A DNA stretch of 64,000 bases from Patagioenas fasciata (GCF_037038585.1 NC_092559.1:8644988-8708987); one strand, 5' to 3'. Positions 1 to 14,500 are shown, numbered from the stretch's first letter. A program made the numbers and translations. Notes: a model not told the origin generated them from the letters alone.

Positions 1-102
1 GGGGACAAGGAGGGATCCCCAGGATGTCACAATGGGCCCTGGGGACAATGGGGGTTCCTGGGACGTCACAATGGGCCCTGGGGACAAGACGGGGTCCCCA
101 GG

Positions 103-2404
103 ATGTCACAATGGGCCCTGGGGACAAAGAGGGGTCCCCTGAATGTCACAATGGGCCCTGGGGACAAGGGGGTGCCGAGGATGTCACAATGGGCCCTGGG
201 GACAATGGGGGGTCCTGGGACATCACAATGGGTCCTGGGGACAAGGGGGGGTCCCCAGGATGTCACAATGGGCCCTGGGGACAAAGAGGGGTCTCTAAAG
301 TGTCACAATGGGCCCTGGGGACACAGAGGGGCCCTAGGACGTCACAATCAGCCCTGGGGACAAGGGGGGGTACCCTGAAAGTCACAATGAGCCCTGGGAA
401 CAGAGGGGGCTCCCCAGGACATCACAATGGGCCCTGGGAACAATGAGGGGTCCTGGGACGTCACAATGGGCCCTGGGGACAAGGGGGGGTCCCCAGGATG
501 TCACAATGGGCCCTGGGGACAATGTGGGGTCCTGGGATGTCACAATGGCCCCAGTGACAAAGGGGGTCCCCAGGATGTCACAATGGGTCCTGAGGATAAT
601 GGGGGGTCCTGGGACGTCTCAATGGGCCCTGGGGACAAGGGGGGGTCCCCAGGATGTCACAATGGGCCCTGGGAACAAGGGGGGGTCCCCAGGATGTCAC
701 AATGTGCCCTGGGTACAAAGAGGCGTCCCCTGAATGTCACAATGGGCCCTGGGGACAATAGGGGTTCCTAAGACGTCACAATGGGCCCTGGGGCCAAGCA
801 GGGATCCCCAGGATGTCACAATGGGCCCTGGGGACAATGGGGGGTCCTGGGACGTCACAATGGGCCCCAGTGACAAGGGGGCATCCCCAGGATGTCACAA
901 TGGTCCCTGGGGACCAGGGGCGTCCTGCGATGTCACAATGGGCCCTGGGGACAAAGGGGGTCCCCTGGATGTCACAATGGGCTCTGGGGACAAAGGGGAT
1001 CCCCACGGTATCAGAATGGGCCCTGGGGACAAAGGGGGGTCCTGGGATGTCACAATGAGCCCTGCGGACAAGGGTGGTACCCACGGTGTCACAATGGGCC
1101 CTGGGGACAAGGGGGGGTCCTGGGACGTCACAATGGGCCCTGGGGACAAGGGGGGGTCCCCAGGATGTCACAATGGGCCCTGGGGACAAAGAGGGGTCTC
1201 TAAAGTGTCACAATGGGCCCTGGGGATACAGAGGGGCCCTAGGACGTCACAATCAGCCCTGGGGACAAGGGGGGGTACCCTGAAAGTCACAATGAGCCCT
1301 GGGAACAGAGGGGGCTCCCCAGGATGTCACAATGGGCCCTGGGGACAAAGAGGGGTCCCCTGAATGTCACAATGGGCCCTGGGGACAAGGGGGTGCCGAG
1401 GATGTCTCAATGGGCCCTGGGGACAATGGGGGGTCCTGGGACATCACAATGGGTCCTGGGGACAAGGGGGGGTCCCCAGGATGTCACAATGGGCCCTGGG
1501 GACAAAGAGGGGTCTCTAAAGTGTCACAATGGGCCCTGGGGACACAGAGGGGCCCTAGGACGTCACAATCAGCCCTGGGGACAAGGGGGGGTACCCTGAA
1601 AGTCACAATGAGCCCTGGGAACAGAGGGGGCTCCCCAGGACATCACAATGGGCCCTGGGAACAATGAGGGGTCCTGGGACGTCACAATGGGCCCTGGGGA
1701 CAAGGGGGGGTCCCCAGGATGTCACAATGGGCCCTGGGGACAATGTGGGGTCCTGGGATGTCACAATGGCCCCAGTGACAAAGGGGGTCCCCAGGATGTC
1801 ACAATGGGTCCTGAGGATAATGGGGGGTCCTGGGACGTCACAATGGGCCCTGGGGACAAGGGGGGGTCCCCAGGATGTCACAATGGGCCCTGGGAACAAG
1901 GGGGGGTCCCCAGGATGTCACAATGTGCCCTGGGTACAAAGAGGCGTCCCCTGAATGTCACAATGGGCCCTGGGGACAATAGGGGTTCCTAAGACGTCAC
2001 AATGGGCCCTGGGGCCAAGCAGGGATCCCCAGGATGTCACAATGGGCCCTGGGGACAATGGGGGGTCCTGGGACGTCACAATGGGCCCCAGTGACAAGGG
2101 GGCATCCCCAGGATGTCACAATGGTCCCTGGGGACCAGGGGCGTCCTGCGATGTCACAATGGGCCCTGGGGACAAAGGGGGTCCCCTGGATGTCACAATG
2201 GGCTCTGGGGACAAAGGGGATCCCCACGGTATCAGAATGGGCCCTGGGGACAAAGGGGGGTCCTGGGATGTCACAATGAGCCCTGCGGACAAGGGTGGTA
2301 CCCACGGTGTCACAATGGGCCCTGGGGACAAGGGGGGGTCCTGGGACGTCACAATGGGCCCTGGGGACAAGGGGGGGTCCCCAGGATGTCACAATGGGCC
2401 CTGG
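103..2404 (+). repeat. 1,221-bp higher-order repeat of the 39-bp units
   Basis: The succession of variant units from 103 recurs exactly 1,221 bp later, at 1324. Matching landmarks include 427/1648, 443/1664, 734/1955 and 813/2034, all offset by 1,221 bp. Only a few substitutions separate the copies by eye. A further copy of much of this pattern lies at about 8590-9552 (offset 8,369 bp), and a shorter one at about 4080-4860. About 31 monomers make one higher-order unit. This organisation indicates recent unequal exchange or segmental duplication within the array, rather than slippage of single monomers. Confidence 0.85.
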
Positions 2405-2969
2405 GGACAAGGGGGTGCCGAGGATGTCACAATGGGCCCTGGGGACAATGGGGGGTCCTGGAATGTCACAATGGGCCCTGGGCACAAACGGCGGTCCCCA
2501 GGATGTAACAATGGACCCTGGGGACAATGGGGGGTCCTGGGACGTCACAATGGGCCCTGGAGACAAAGGGGGTCTCCAGAATGTCACAATGGGCTCTGGG
2601 GACAATGCGGGGTCCTGGGACGTGACAATGGGCCCCAGTGACGAAGGGGGTCCCCATGGTGCCACAATGGGCCCTGGGGACAAAGGGGGTCTTCTGGATG
2701 TCACAAAGGGCTCTGGGGACAAGGAGGGTCCCCAGGATGTCACAATGGGCCCTGGGGACAAAGGGGGGTGTCGACGGTGTCAAAATGGGCCCTGGGGACA
2801 AAGGGCGTCCCCAGGATGTCACAATGGGCCCTGGGGACAAAGGGGGTCCCCACCATATCAGAATGGGCCCTGGGGTCAAAGGGGGGTCCCGTGAATGTCA
2901 CAATGGGCCCTAGGGACAAGGGGGTGCCGAGGAGGTCACAATGGGCCCTGGGGACAAGGAGGGATCCCT

Positions 2970-3680
2970 AGGATGTCACAATGGGCCCTGGGGACTAATG
3001 AGGTCCCCACGGTGTCACAATATGTCCTGGAGACAAAGGGGGGTCCCCAGGATGTCACAATGGGCCTTTGGGACAATGGGGTTCCTGGGATGTCACAATG
3101 GGTCCCCAGTGACAAAGGGGGTCCCCAGGATGTCTCAATGGGCCCTGAGAACAATGGGAGGTCCCCATGGTGTCACAATGGGTCCCCAGTGACAAGGGAG
3201 GTCTCCACGGTGCCAGGATGGGTCCTGGGGACAAGGAGGTCCCCAGAATGTCACAATGGGCCCTGGGGACAAAGAGGCTCCCCAGGATGTCACAATGGGA
3301 GCTGGGGAAAAGGGGGTCTCCAGGAACTCACAATGGGCTCTGGGGACAATGGAGGTTCCCCAGGATGTTCACAATAGGCCCTGAGGACAAGGGGTGGTCC
3401 CCATGCTGTCACAATGGGTCTCCAGTGACAAGGGGGTCCCCAAGGTGTCACAATGGGCCCTGGGGACAATGGGGGGTCCTGGGACGTGACAATAGGCCCT
3501 GGGGACAAGGGGATTCCCCACAGTGTCACAATGGGCCCTGGGGACAAAGGGGGTCCGCACGGTGTTACAATGGTCCCGGGGGACAAAGGGGGATGCCCAG
3601 GATGTCACAATGGGCCCTGAGGACAAGGGGGGGTCCCCATAGTGTCACAATGGGTCCCCAGTGACAAGGAGGGTCCCCAT
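2970..3680 (+). repeat. 0.7-kb higher-order block present three times
   Basis: A distinctive run of variant monomers is recognisable by irregular units such as GTTCACAATAGGCCCTG and a stretch reading GAACTCACAATGGG. It occurs here on the plus strand, at about 6243-6953 on the minus strand, and again on the plus strand at about 11480-12190. The first two copies are almost identical and mirror each other about position 4961.5 (landmarks 3167/6756, 3664/6259 and 3192/6731 all sum to 9923). The third copy differs by small indels. Confidence 0.8.
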
Positions 3681-4852
3681 GGTGTCACGATGTGTCCTGG
3701 GGACAAGGGGGTCCCCAGGATGTAACAATGGACCCTGGTGACAATGGGGAGTCCTGGGACGTCACAATGGGCCCTGGAGACAAAGGGGGTCTCCAGGATG
3801 TCACAATGGGCTCTGGGGACAATGCGGGGTCCTGGGACGTCACAATGGGCCCCAGTGACAAAGGGGGTCCCCAGGATGTCACAATGGGCCCTGGGGACAA
3901 TGTGGGGTCCTGGGATGTCACAATGGGCCCCAGTGACAAAGGGGGTCCCCTGAATGTCACAATGGGCCCTGGGGACAATGGGGGGTCCTGGGACGTCACA
4001 ATGGGCCGTGGGGACAAGAGGGGGTCCTGGGACGTCACAATGGGCCCTGGGGACAAGAGGGGGTCCCCAGGATGTCACAATGGGCCCTGGGGACAAAGAG
4101 GGGTCTCTAAAGTGTCACAATGGGCCCTGGGGACACAGAGGGGCCCTAGGACGTCACAATCAGCCCTGGGGACAAGGGGGGGTGCCCTGAAAGTCACAAT
4201 GAGCCCTGGTAACAGAGGGGGCTCCCCAGGACATCACAATGGGCCCTGGGAACAATGGGGGGTCCTGGGACGTCACAATGGGCCCTGGGGACAAGGGGGG
4301 GTCCCCAGGATGTCACAATGGGCCCTGGGGACAATGTAAGGTCCTGGGATGTCACAATGGGCCCCAGTGACAAAGGGGGTCCCCTGAATGTCACAATGGG
4401 TCCTGAGGACAATGGGGGGTCCTGGGACGTCACAATGGGCCCTGGGGACAAGGAGGGATCCCCAGGATGTCACAATGGGCCCTGGGGACAAGGGGGGGTC
4501 CCCAGGATGTCACAATGTGCCCTGGGTACAAAGAGGCGTCCCCTGAATGTCACAATGGGCCCTGGGGACAATAGGGGGTCCTAAGACGTCACAATGGGCC
4601 CTGGGGCCAAGCAGGGATCCCCAGGATGTCACAATGGGCCCTGGGGACAATGGGGGGTCCTGGGACGTCACAATGGGCCCCAGTGACAAGGGGGCATCCC
4701 CAGGATGTCACAATGGTCCCTGGGGACCAGGGGGGTCCTGCGATGTCACAATGGGCCCTGGGGACAAAGGGGGTCCCCTGGATGTCACAATGGGCTCTGG
4801 GGACAAAGGGGATCCCCACGGTATCAGAATGGGCCCTGGGGACAAAGGGGGG

Positions 4853-7800
4853 CCCATTGTGACATCCTGGGGACCGCCCTTTGTGCCCAGGGCCCATTGT
4901 GACATTCCAGGACCCCCCATTGTCCCCAGGGCCCATTGTGACATGCTCGGCACCCCCTTGTCCACAGGGCCCATTGAGACATCCTGGGGACCCCCCCTTG
5001 TCCCCAGGGCCCATTGTGACGTCCCAGGACCCCCCATTGTTCCCAGGGCCCATTGTGATGTCCTGGGGAGCCCCCTCTGTTCCCAGGGCTCATTGTGACT
5101 TTCAGGGTACCCCCCCTTGTCCCCAGGGCTGATTGTGACGTCCTAGGGCCCCTCTGTGTCCCCAGGGCCCATTGTGACACTTTAGAGACCCCTCTTTGTC
5201 CCCAGGGCCCATTGTGACATCCTGGGGACCCCCCCTTGTCCCCAGGACCCATTGTGATATCCCAGGACCCCCCATTGTCCCCAGGGCCCATTGTGACATC
5301 CTCGGCACCCCCTTGTCCCCAGGGCCCATTGTGACATTCAGGGGACCCCTCTTTGTCCCCAGGGCCCATTGTGACATCGCAGGACCCCCCTGGTCCCCAG
5401 GGACCATTGTGACATCCTGGGGATGCCCCCTTGTCACTGGGGCCCATTGTGACGTCCCAGGACCTCCCATTGTCCCCAGGGCCCATTGTGACATCTTGGG
5501 GACCCCCCCTTGTCCCCAGGGCCCATTGTGACGTCCCAGGACCCCACATTGTTCCCAGGGCCCATTGTGATATCCTGGGGAGCCCCCTCTGTTCCCAGGG
5601 CTCATTGTGACTTTCAGGGTACCCCCTCTTGTCCCCAGGGCTAATTGTGACGTCCTAGGGCCCCTCTGTGTCCCCAGGGCCCATTGTGACACTTTAGAGA
5701 CCCCTCTTTGTCCCCAGGGCCCATTGTGACATCCTGGGGACCCCCCCTTGTCCCCAGGACCCATTGTGATGTCCCAGGACCCCCCATTGTCCCCAGGGCC
5801 CATTGTGACATCCTCGGCACCCCCTTGTCCCCAGGGCCCATTGTGACATTCAGGGGACCCCTCTTTGTCCCCAGGGCCCATTGTGACATCCTGGGGACCC
5901 CGTCTTGTCCCCAGGGCCCATTGTGACGTCCCAGGAACCCCCATTGTCCCCAGGGCCCATTGTGACATCCTGGGGATCCCTCCTTGTCCCCAGGGCCCAT
6001 TGTGACGTCCCAGGACCCCCCATTGTCCCCAGGGCCCATTGTGACATTCAGGGGACCCCCTTTGTCACTGGGGCCCATTGTGACATCCCAGGACCCCACA
6101 TTGTCCCCAGGGCCCATTGTGACATCCTGGGGACCCCCTTTGTCACTGGGGCCCATTGTGACGTCCCAGGACCCCGCATTGTCCCCAGAGCCCATTGTTA
6201 CATCCTGGGGACCCCCTTGTCCCCAGGACACATCGTGACACCATGGGGACCCTCCTTGTCACTGGGGACCCATTGTGACACTATGGGGACCCCCCCTTGT
6301 CCTCAGGGCCCATTGTGACATCCTGGGCATCCCCCTTTGTCCCCCGGGACCATTGTAACACCGTGCGGACCCCCTTTGTACCCAGGGCCCATTGTGACAC
6401 TGTGGGGAATCCCCTTGTCCCCAGGGCCTATTGTCACGTCCCAGGACCCCCCATTGTCCCCAGGGCCCATTGTGACACCTTGGGGACCCCCTTGTCACTG
6501 GAGACCCATTGTGACAGCATGGGGACCACCCCTTGTCCTCAGGGCCTATTGTGAACATCCTGGGGAACCTCCATTGTCCCCAGAGCCCATTGTGAGTTCC
6601 TGGAGACCCCCTTTTCCCCAGCTCCCATTGTGACATCCTGGGGAGCCTCTTTGTCCCCAGGGCCCATTGTGACATTCTGGGGACCTCCTTGTCCCCAGGA
6701 CCCATCCTGGCACCGTGGAGACCTCCCTTGTCACTGGGGACCCATTGTGACACCATGGGGACCTCCCATTGTTCTCAGGGCCCATTGAGACATCCTGGGG
6801 ACCCCCTTTGTCACTGGGGACCCATTGTGACATCCCAGGAACCCCATTGTCCCAAGGGCCCATTGTGACATCCTCGGCACCCCCCTTTGTCTCCAGGACA
6901 TATTGTGACACCGTGGGGACCTCATTAGTCCCCAGGGCCCATTGTGACATCCTAGGGATCCCCCATTGTCCCCAGGGCCCATTGTGATGTCCCAGGACCC
7001 CCCCTTGTCTCCAGGGCCCATTGTGACATTCAGGGGACCCCTCTTTGTCCCCAGGGCCCATTGTGACACCGTGGGTACCACCCTTGTCCGCAGGGCTCAT
7101 TGTGACATCCCAGGACCCCCCTTTGTCCCCAGGGCCCATTCTGATACCGTGGGGATCCCCTTTGTCCCCAGAGCCCATTGTGACATCCAGGGGACCCCCT
7201 TTGTCCCCAGGGCCCATTGTGACATCGCAGGACCCCCCTGGTCCCCAGGGACCATTGTGACATCCTGGGGATGCCCCCTTGTCACTGGGGCCCATTGTGA
7301 CGTCCCAGGACCTCCCTTTGTCCCCAGGGCCCGTTGTGACATCCTGGGGATCCCTGCTTGACCCCAGGGCCCATTGTGACGTCTTAGGAACCCCTATTGT
7401 CCCCAGGGCCCATTGTGACATTCAGGGGACGCCTCTTTGTACCCAGGGCACATTGTGACATCCTGGTGACCCCCCCTTGTCCCCAGGGCCCATTGTGACA
7501 TCCTGGAGATCCCTCCTTGTCCCCAGGGCCCATTGTGACGTCCCAGGACCCCCCATTGTCCTAAGGACCCATTGTGACATTCAGGGGACCCCCTTTGTCA
7601 CTGGGGCCCATTGTGACATCCCAGGACCCCACATTGTCTCCAGGGCCCATTGTGACATCCTGGGGACCCCCCCTTGTCCCCAGGGCCCATTGTGACGTCC
7701 CAGGACCCCACATTGTTCCCAGGGCCCATTGTGACGTCCTGGGGAGCCCCCTCTGTTCCCAGGGCTCATTGTGACTTTCAGGGTACCCCCCCTTGTCCCC

Positions 7801-8570
7801 AGGGCTGATTGTGACGTCCTAGGGCCCCTCTGTGTCCCCAGGGCCCATTGTGACACTTTAGAGACCCCTCTTTGTCCCCAGGGCCCATTGTGACATCCTG
7901 GGAACCTCCCCTTGTCCCTAGGGCCCATTGTGATGTCCCAGGACCCCCCATTGTCCCCAGGGCCCATTGTGACATCCTCGGCACCCCCTTGTCCCCAGAG
8001 CCCATTGTGACATTCAGGGGACCCCTCTTTGTCCCCAGGGCCCATTGTGACGTCCTGGGGACCCCGTCTTGTCCCCAGGACCCATTGTGACGTCCCAAGA
8101 CCCCCCATTGTCCCCAGGGCCCATTGTGACATCCTGGGGATCCCTCCTTGTCCCCAGGGCCCATTGTGACCTCCTCGGCACCCCCTTGTCCCTAGGGCCC
8201 ATTGTGACATTCACGGGACCCCCCTTTGTCCCCAGGGCCCATTCTGATATGGTGGGGACCCCCTTTGTCCCCAGGGCCCATTGTGACATCCTGGGGACGC
8301 CCTTTGTCCCCAGGGCCCATTTTGACACCGTCGACACCCTCCTTTGTCCCCAGGGCCCATTGTGACATCCAGAAGACCCCCTTTGTCCCCAGGGCCCATT
8401 GTGGCACCATGGGGACCCCCTTTGTCACTGGGGCCCATTGTCACGTCCCAGGACCCCGCATTGTCCCCAGGGTCCATTGTTACATCCTGGGGACCCCCTT
8501 GTCCCCAGGAGACATCGTGACACCATGGGGACCCTGCTTGTCACTGGGGACCCATTGTGACACCATGGGG
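4853..8570 (-). repeat. 39/40-bp minisatellite, inverted block
   Basis: At 4852/4853 the repeat reverses in mid-unit: GACAAAGGGGGG runs straight into CCCATTGTGACATCC. From there every unit is the reverse complement of the flanking arrays, up to about 8570, where CCATGGGGACAATGGGAGG marks the return to forward orientation. Higher-order patterns of the left block recur here in mirror image. The inverted block therefore derives from neighbouring array sequence by inversion or inverted duplication and is not an independent family. Confidence 0.9.
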
Positions 8571-11500
8571 ACAATGGGAGGTCCTGGGACATCACAATGG
8601 GTCCTGGGGACAAGGGGGGGTCCCCAGGATGTCACAATGGGCCCTGGGGACAAAGAGGGGTCTCTAAAGTGTCAAAATGGGCCCTGGGGACACAGAGGGG
8701 CCCTAGGACATCACAATCAGCCCTGGGGACAAGGGGGGGTACCCTGAAAGTCACAATGAGCCCTGGGAACAGAGGGGGCTCCCCAGGACATCACAATGGG
8801 CCCTGGGAACAATGGGGGGTCCTGGGACGTCACAATGGGCCCTGGGGACAAGGGGGGGTCCCCAGGATGTCACAATGGGCCCTGGGGACAATGTGGGGTC
8901 CTGGGATGTCACAATGGCCCCAGTGACAAAGGGGGTCCCCAGGATGTCACAATGGGTCCTGAGGACAATGGGGGGTCCTGGGACGTCACAATGGGCCCTG
9001 GGGACAAGGGGGGGTCCCCAGGATGTCACAATGGGCCCTGGGAACAAGGGGGGGTCCCCAGGATGTCACAATGTGCCCTGGGTACAAAGAGGCGTCCCCT
9101 GAATGTCACAACGGGCCCTGGGGACAATAGGGGTTTTTAAGATGTCACAATGGGCCCTGGGGCCAAGCAGGGATCCCCAGGATGTCACAATGGGCCCTGG
9201 GGACAATGGGGGGTCCTGGGACGTCACAATGGGCCCCAGTGACAAGGGGGCATCCCCAGGATGTCACAATGGTCCCTGGGGACCAGGGGGGTCCTGCGAT
9301 GTCACAATGGGCCCTGGGGACAAAGGGGGTCCCCTGGATGTCACAATGGGCTCTGGGGACAAAGGGGATCCCCACGGTATCAGAATGGGCCCTGGGGACA
9401 AAGGGGGGTCCTGGGATGTCACAATGAGCCCTGCGGACAAGGGTGGTACCCACGGTGTCACAATGGGCCCTGGGGACAAGGGGGGGTCCTGGGACGTCAC
9501 AATGGGCCCTGGGGACAAGGGGGGGTCCCCAGGATGTCACAATGGGCCCTGGGGACAAGGGGGTGCCGAGGATGTCACAATGGGCCCTGGGGACAATGGG
9601 GGGTCCTGGAATGTCACAATGGGCCCTGGGCACAAAGGGCGGTCCCCAGGATGTCACAATGGGCCCTGGGGACAATGGGGGGTGCCCAGGATGTGAGAAT
9701 GAGTCCTGAGGACAAGGGGGGGTCCCCATGGTGTCACAGTGCGTCCCCAGTGACAAGGAGGGGTCCCCATGGTGTCACAATAGGCCCTGGGGACAACGTG
9801 GGGTCCCCAGGATGTCACAAGGGGCCCTGGGGACAATGTGGGGTCCTGGAATTTCACTATGGGCCCCAGTGACAAAGGGGGTCCCCTGAATGTCACAATG
9901 GGTCCTGGGGACAATGGGGGGTCCTGGGACGTCACAATGGGCCCTGGGGACAAGGAGGGATCCCCAGGATGTCTCAATGGGTACTGGAGACAAAGGGGGG
10001 GTCCCCATGGTGTCACAATGGGCCCAAGTGACAAGGAGGGTCCCCACGGTGCCACGATGGGTCCTGGGGACAAGGGCGTCCCCCAGATGTCACAATGGGC
10101 CCTGGGGACAAGGGGGGGTCCTGGGACGTCACAATGGGCCCTGGGGACAAAGAGGGGTCCCCTGAATGTCACAATGGGCCCTGGGGACAAGGGGGTGCAG
10201 TGGATGTCACAATGGGCCCTGGGGACAATGGGGGGTCCTACAATGTCACAATGGGCCCTGGGGACAATAGGGTTCCCCAGGATGTCACAATGGGCCCTGG
10301 GGACAATAGGAGGTTCTGGGATGTCACAATGGGCCCTAGGGACAATGAGGGTCCCCAGGATGTCACAATGGGCCCTGGGGACAATGGGGGGTGCCCAGGA
10401 TGTGAAAATGAGTCCTGAGGACAAGGGGGGGTCCCCATGGTGTCACAATGGGTCCCCAGTGACAAGGAGGGGTCCCCATGGTGTCACAATAGGCCCTGGT
10501 GACAAAGTGGGGTCCTAGAATGTCACAATGGGCCCTGGGGACAAAAGGGGTTGCCATGGTGCCGCAGTAGGCCCTGGGGTCAAAGGGGCTCCCCATGGTG
10601 CTACAATGGGCCCTGGGGACAAAGGGGGGTCCTGGGATGTCACAATGGACCCTGGGGATAAAGGGGATGTCCCCATGGTGCCACAATGGGCCCTGGGAGC
10701 AAGGGGGTCCCCAGGATGTCACAATGGGTCCTGGGGACAATGGGAGGTGCCCAAGATGTCACAATGGACCCTGAGGACAAGCGGGGGTCTCCATGGTGTC
10801 ACAATGGGTCCCCAGTGACAAGGGAGGGTCCCCATGGTGTCACAATGGGTCCTGGGGTCAATGGGAGGTGCCCAAGATGTCACAATGGACCCTGAGGACA
10901 AGCGGGGGTCTCCATGGTGTCCCAATGGGTCTCCAGTGACAAGGGTGGTACCCATGGTGTCACAATGGGCCCTGGGGACAAACGTGGCTCCCCTCAATAT
11001 CAAAATGGGTCCTGGGGACAAAGTGGGCTCCTCGGATGTCACAATGGACACTGGGGACAACGGGAGGTCCTGGGACGTCACAATGGGCCCTGGGGACAAA
11101 GTTGGTCCCCACGATGTCTCAATGAGCCCCAGTGACAAAGGGGGGTACCCAGGATGTCACAATGGGCCGTGGGGACAATGAGGGGTCCTGGGACATCACA
11201 ATGGGTCCTGGGGACAAGGGGGGGACCCCTGAATGTCACAATGGGCCCTGGGGACAATGTGGGGTCCTGGGATGTCACAATGGGCCCCAGTGACTAAGGG
11301 GGTCCCCTGAATGTCACAATGGGCCCTGGGGACAATGGGGGGTCCTGGGACATCACAACGGGCCCTGGGGACAAGGAGGGATCCCCAGGATGTCACAATG
11401 GGCCCTGGGGACAAGGAGGGATCCCCAGGATGTCACAAAGGGCCCTAGGGACAATGGGGGGTCCTGGGAGGTCACAATGGGCCCTGGGGACTAATGAGGT

Positions 11501-14500
11501 CCCCACGGTGTCACAATATGTCCTGGAGACAAAGGGGGGTGCCGAGGATGTCACAATGTGCCCTTGGGACAATGGGGTTCCTGGGATGTCACAATGGGTC
11601 CCCAGTGACAAAGGGGGTCCCCAGGATGTCTCAATGGGCCCTGAGGACAATGGGAGGTCCCCATGGTGTCACAAAGGGTCCCCAGTGACAAGGGAGGTCC
11701 CCATGGTGCCAGGATGGGTCCTAGGGACAAGGAGGTCCCCAGGATGGGTCCTGGGGACAAGGAGGTCCCCAGGATGTCACAATGGGCCCTGGGGACAATG
11801 AGGGTCCCCAGAATGTCACAATGGGCCCTAGAGACAAAGAGGCTCCCCAGGATGTCACAATGGGACCTGGGGACAAGGGGGTCCCCAGGAACTCACAATG
11901 GGCTCTGGGGACAATGGAGGTTCCCCAGGATGTTCACAATAGGCCCTGAGGACAAGGGGTGGTCCCCATGGTGTCACAATGGGTCCCCAGTGACAAGGGG
12001 GTCCCCAAGGTGTCACAATGGGCCCTGGGGACAATGGGGGGTCCTGGGACGTAACAATAGGCCCTGGGGACAAAGGGGGTCCCCACGGTGTTACAATGGT
12101 CCCGGGGGACAAAGGGGGATGCCCAGGATGTCACAATGGGCCCTGAGGACAAGGAGGGGTCCCCATGGTGTCACAATGGGTCCCCAGTGACAAGGAGGGT
12201 CCCCATGGTGTCACGATGGGTCCTGGGGACAAGGGGGTCCCCAGGATGTAACAATGAACCCTGGGGAGAATGGCGGGTCCTGGGACGTCACAATGGGTCC
12301 TGGGGAAAACGGGGGTCTCCAGGATGTCACAATGGGCTCTGGGGACAATGCGGGGTCCTGGGACGTCACACTGGGTATTTAGGACAAAGAGGGGTCCCCA
12401 GGATGTCACAATGGGCCCTGGGGACAATGTGGGGTCCTGGGATGTCACAATGGGCCCCAGTGACAAAGGGGGTCCCCTGAATGTCACAATGGGCCCTGGG
12501 GACAATGGGGGGGTCCTGGGACGTCACAATGGGCCCTGGGGACAAGGAGGGATCCCCAGGATGTTACAATGGGCCCTGGGGACAATGGGGGGTCCTGGGA
12601 CATCACAATGGGCCCTGGGGACAAAAGGGGTCCCCAGGATGTCACAATGGGCCCTGGGGACAAAGAGGGGTCCCCTGAATGTCACAATGGGCCCTGGGGA
12701 CAATGGGGGGTCCTGGGATGTCACAATGAGCCCTGCGGACAAGGGTGGTACCCACGGTGTGACAATGGGCCCTGGGAACAAGGCGGGGTCCCCATAGTGT
12801 CACAATGGGTCCTGGGGACAAGTGGGGTCCCCAGGATGTCACAATGGGTCCTGGGGACAATGTGGGGTCCTGGGACGTCACAATGGGCCCTGGGGACAAG
12901 GAGGGATCCCCAGGATGTCACAATGGGCCCTGGGGACAATGGGGGTCCTGGGACGTCACAATGGGCCCCAGTGACAAGGGGGGGTCCCCAAGATGTCACA
13001 ATGTGCCCTGGGTACAAAGAGGCGTCCCCGGAATGTCACAATGGGCCCTGGGGACAAGGGGGTGCCCTGAATGTCACAATGGGCCCTGGGGACAATGGGG
13101 AGTCCTGGGACGTCACAATGGGCCCTGGGCACAAGGAGGGATCCCCAGGATGTCACAATGGGCCCTGGGGACAATGGGGGGTCCTGGGACGTCACCATGG
13201 GCCCCAGTGACAAGGGGGGGTCCCCAGGATGTCACAATGGGCCCTGGGGACAAAGAGGGGTCCCCTGAATGTCACAATGGGCCCTGCGGACAAGGGGGTG
13301 CCGAGGATGTCACAATGGGCCCTGGGGACAATGGGGGGTCCTGGAATGTCACAATGGGCCCTGGGGACTATGGGGGTCCCCAGGATGTCACAATGGGCCT
13401 TGGGGACAATAGGAGGTTCTGGGATGTCACAATGGGCCCTGGGGACAATGAGGGATCCCCAGGATGTCACAATGGGCCCTGGGGACAATGGGGGGTCTTG
13501 GGACGTCACCATGGGCCCCAGTGACAAGGGGGGGTCCCCAGGATGTCACAATGGGCCCTGGGGACAAAGAGGGGTCCCCTGAATGTCACAATGGGCCCTG
13601 CGGACAAGGGGGTGCCGAGAATGTCACAATGGGCCCTGGGGACAATGGGGGGTCCTGGAATGTCACAATGGGCCCTGGGGACTATGGGGGTCCTCAGGAT
13701 GTCACAATGGGCCTTGGGGACAATAGGAGGTTCTGGGATGTCACAATGGGCCCTGGGGACAATGAGGGTCCTCAGGATGTCACAATGGGCCCTGGGGACA
13801 ATGGGGGGTGCCCAGGATGTGAAAATGAGTCCTGAGGACAAGGGGGGGTCCCCATGGTGTCACAATGGGTCCCCAGTGACAAGGAGGGGTCCCCATGGTG
13901 TCACAATAGGCCATGGGGACAAAGTGGGGTCCTAGAATGTCACAATGGGCCCTGGGGACAAAAGTGGTTGCCATGGTGCCACAATGGGCCCTGGGGTCAA
14001 ACGCGGTCCCCATGGTGCTACAATGGGCCCTGGGGACAAAGGGGGTGTCCCCATGGTGCCACGATGGGCCCTGGGAGCAAGGGGGTGGCCAGGATGTCAC
14101 AATGGGTCCTGGGGACAATGGGGGGTGCCCAGGATGTCACAATGGACCCTGAGGACAAGGGGGGGTCTCCATGGTGTCACAATGGGTCCCCAGTGACAAG
14201 GGGGGGTCTCCATAGAGCCACAATGAGCCCTGGGGACAAAGGGAGGTCCCTAGGATGTCACAATGGGCCCTTGGGACTAATGAGGTCCCCACGGTGTCAC
14301 AATGCGTCCTGGAGACAAAGGGGGGTCCCCTGGATGTCACAATGGGCCCTTGGGACAATGGGGTTCCTGGGATGTCACAATGGGTCCCCAGTGACAAAGG
14401 GGGTCCCCAGGATGTCTCAATGGGCACTGAGGACAATGGGAGGTCCCCAGGATGTCACAATGGGCCCTGGGGACAATGGGGGGTCCTGGGACGTCACAAT

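Larger units (their letters stand above)
1..4852 (+). repeat. 39/40-bp GC-rich minisatellite, forward block
   Basis: About 120 tandem units of 39 or 40 bp. Each unit has a G-rich part (GGGGACAA followed by 4-7 G), a TCCCCAGG or TCCTGGG variable part, and a near-constant GTCACAATGGGCCCT core. Two unit types tend to alternate: one reads CCCCAGGATGTCAC, the other CCTGGGACGTCAC. The second contains the CpG of a CRE-like GACGTCAC; the first looks like its CpG-decayed relative. Because 39 is divisible by three and the unit lacks stop codons in several frames, long open frames occur on both strands without indicating a protein. The block runs off the left edge of the window and stops abruptly at an inversion point. 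Confidence 0.95.
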
